Source of the DNA: an uncultured Gemmatimonadales bacterium
GTDB lineage: Bacteria > Gemmatimonadota > Gemmatimonadetes > Longimicrobiales > Gaopeijiaceae
DNA: 6,685 nucleotides
Assembly (NCBI GenBank): GCA_937982605.1
Contig: CALJLC010000016.1
Location: forward strand, 1-6,685
Direction: 5' to 3'
Shown piece by piece: positions 5,609-6,685 of the stretch. Under the pieces are notes generated by a model that saw only the letters and a program-made list of their open reading frames with translations, was not told the DNA's origin and made no database searches. The position numbers and the translations under genes were made by a program. Each line of letters opens with the position of its first letter. Position 1 is the stretch's first letter.

Positions 5609-6685
5609 CTCGACCCCCCCAGCGCGGCGCCGAAGGAGAGGTCGAGGCCGTACGATCGGTACCCGGTGAAGCGCCCCTGCCCGTAGAAGACCTCGACACG
5701 CGTCCGGTAGGTCGATCCCTCCCGTTCGAGCGCGAGGCGGGCGGAGAGGTCGGGGACGAGCTCGCCGGATCCGCCTCGTCGCTCGTCGATCCAACCGAGC
5801 GCGGGGTTGAGGCGTGCGTCGAGCTCCCAGCGACCCGCCAGCGGGCGTCGGTACTGCGCGTAGGGCCCCACGGAGACGCTGAGCTCAGGGTCCCAGTACA
5901 GGGGGAGGGAGCCGAAGGTCGGCGATTCGCCCGCGTAGCGCAGGAGCCGGCCGGTGAGGCCCAGCGTGAGCCTCGGGCTCAGGACACGGCCTCCGCTGAC
6001 CGAGCCCTGGATGCGTGTGTTGCGGGACGCTCCGTCCACGCCGCGGTGGTCGAGCGAAGCGACGTCGAAGGTGCCGGCCGCGACCCAGCGCGCGCCGAGC
6101 GGCCGGTCGTGGGCGAGGAGCAGCCGACCCTGGCGCACGTTGGCCTCGACGGCCTGCAGCGTATTGGCGAGGCCGAAGGCCGGCTCCCAGTCGACGCGGA
6201 CGTCCGTGCGCGCCCCGGACGAGCCCCCGAAGCGGGCGGACGCCCCCACGCCGAGGTCGACTTCTCCGGAGCGGATCGTCTGCACGCCGGCGTGCACCGC
6301 GGTTCGCACCGTCCCGGAGCGCCACCACCGTGCCGCCTCGAAGTCCGCGAAGAGGCCCTGTTCGCTTCCGGCGCTTCCCGACAGGGCGCGGCCCTCCACG
6401 TACCGTGCGCCCGTGCGCGTGCCCCACACCCAGCGATCGCGGACCGTGAGCCACTCGCCCCCGAGGTCGACCCGGGCGAAGTCGTCGGTGTCGGCCAGCG
6501 AGCGCGCGAGCGCGCCGAGGCGCGGGCGCTCGACTTCGACGGTCACGCGACGGACCTCCGCTTCGAGCTGCCGCACGCCTTCGGTGGCGGCGGGGTGTGC
6601 CGGCGCCTCGGCGAGCGCCTCGGCGTAGCGTTCGGCCGCGGCCGGGCGGTCGCCCTCCCACCGCTCGAGGTCGCCGAGCAGCGCG
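5605..6685 (-). CDS. TPR + outer-membrane beta-barrel protein, C-terminal part (partial; PgaA/YaiO-like)
   Basis: The gene enters from the right edge; its last 359 codons are visible, in the frame whose first whole codon ends the window at 6684. The first residues (ALLGDLERWEGDRPAAAERYAEALAEAPAHP) form a TPR-like helix pair, followed by a short linker. From about residue 50 the chain has alternating polar/hydrophobic strands rich in Gly, Tyr, Trp and Arg with short turns (for example VDLGGEWLTVRDRWVWGTRTGARY and LGLTGRLLRYAG), ending in YRSYGLDLSFGAALGGSR. This is what an outer-membrane barrel of the YaiO or PgaA type looks like. TPR-plus-barrel proteins form the export pore and periplasmic scaffold of PNAG-like and cellulose/Pel-like systems. 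The 4-base overlap with the glycosyltransferase supports that role. The last residue is Arg rather than the Phe common in barrels. Export function is inferred; the N-terminal signal peptide and most TPRs lie outside the window. Confidence 0.8.
   Translation of the reverse strand, partial: ALLGDLERWEGDRPAAAERYAEALAEAPAHPAATEGVRQLEAEVRRVTVEVERPRLGALARSLADTDDFARVDLGGEWLTVRDRWVWGTRTGARYVEGRALSGSAGSEQGLFADFEAARWWRSGTVRTAVHAGVQTIRSGEVDLGVGASARFGGSSGARTDVRVDWEPAFGLANTLQAVEANVRQGRLLLAHDRPLGARWVAAGTFDVASLDHRGVDGASRNTRIQGSVSGGRVLSPRLTLGLTGRLLRYAGESPTFGSLPLYWDPELSVSVGPYAQYRRPLAGRWELDARLNPALGWIDERRGGSGELVPDLSARLALEREGSTYRTRVEVFYGQGRFTGYRSYGLDLSFGAALGGSR

Noticed and set aside
5609..5794. Longer start for the glycosyltransferase at 5794
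   Set aside because: The extra 62 residues are an Arg/Pro-rich shadow of the barrel gene; the ATG at 5608 gives the normal PgaC length and an overlap start.

Overview
The window is very GC-rich, with tightly packed genes that all read on the minus strand. It encodes a TPR/outer-membrane barrel protein and a lipoprotein, so it comes from a Gram-negative (diderm) bacterium. The composition and gene style fit groups such as Gemmatimonadota or Myxococcota, but no marker gene settles the phylum. No tRNA, rRNA, CRISPR array, insertion sequence or phage gene was seen.

In transcription order (right to left) there are two blocks. The first, from 6685 down to 937, looks like an exopolysaccharide synthesis, modification and export operon. 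It holds (1) the C-terminal part of a TPR plus beta-barrel outer-membrane protein; (2) a complete 440-residue processive family-2 glycosyltransferase of the PgaC/IcaA/cellulose-synthase type; (3) a 98-residue protein with one membrane helix; (4) a 624-residue membrane-anchored protein with a glutamine-amidotransferase-like domain followed by a divergent NodB/CE4 polysaccharide deacetylase domain; and (5) a 382-residue GH18-type glycoside hydrolase predicted to be a lipoprotein. Successive genes overlap by 4 bases (ATGA, GTGA) or are separated by 1 to 31 bases, so translational coupling is likely. The set parallels PgaA/PgaC/PgaD/PgaB of poly-N-acetylglucosamine export. However, the deacetylase and hydrolase functions, fused in PgaB, are two separate proteins here, and the gene order differs.

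The second block, from 835 down to 1, starts after a 101-base gap that holds a perfect inverted repeat and a strong Shine-Dalgarno sequence. It carries a small membrane protein of the TIGR03546 (DUF2062-like) type, translated from a TTG codon. This overlaps by 4 bases the start of a TIGR03545-family protein that is cut off at the left edge. These two families are known as neighbours elsewhere, and their function is unknown.

Proposed working model (inference): the glycosyltransferase, perhaps with the small membrane protein, polymerises and extrudes a hexosamine-type glycan across the inner membrane. The anchored deacetylase-like protein and the lipoprotein hydrolase modify or trim it in the periplasm, and the TPR-barrel protein exports it. 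The substrate cannot be read from the sequence. The deacetylase and the hydrolase both have altered catalytic motifs.
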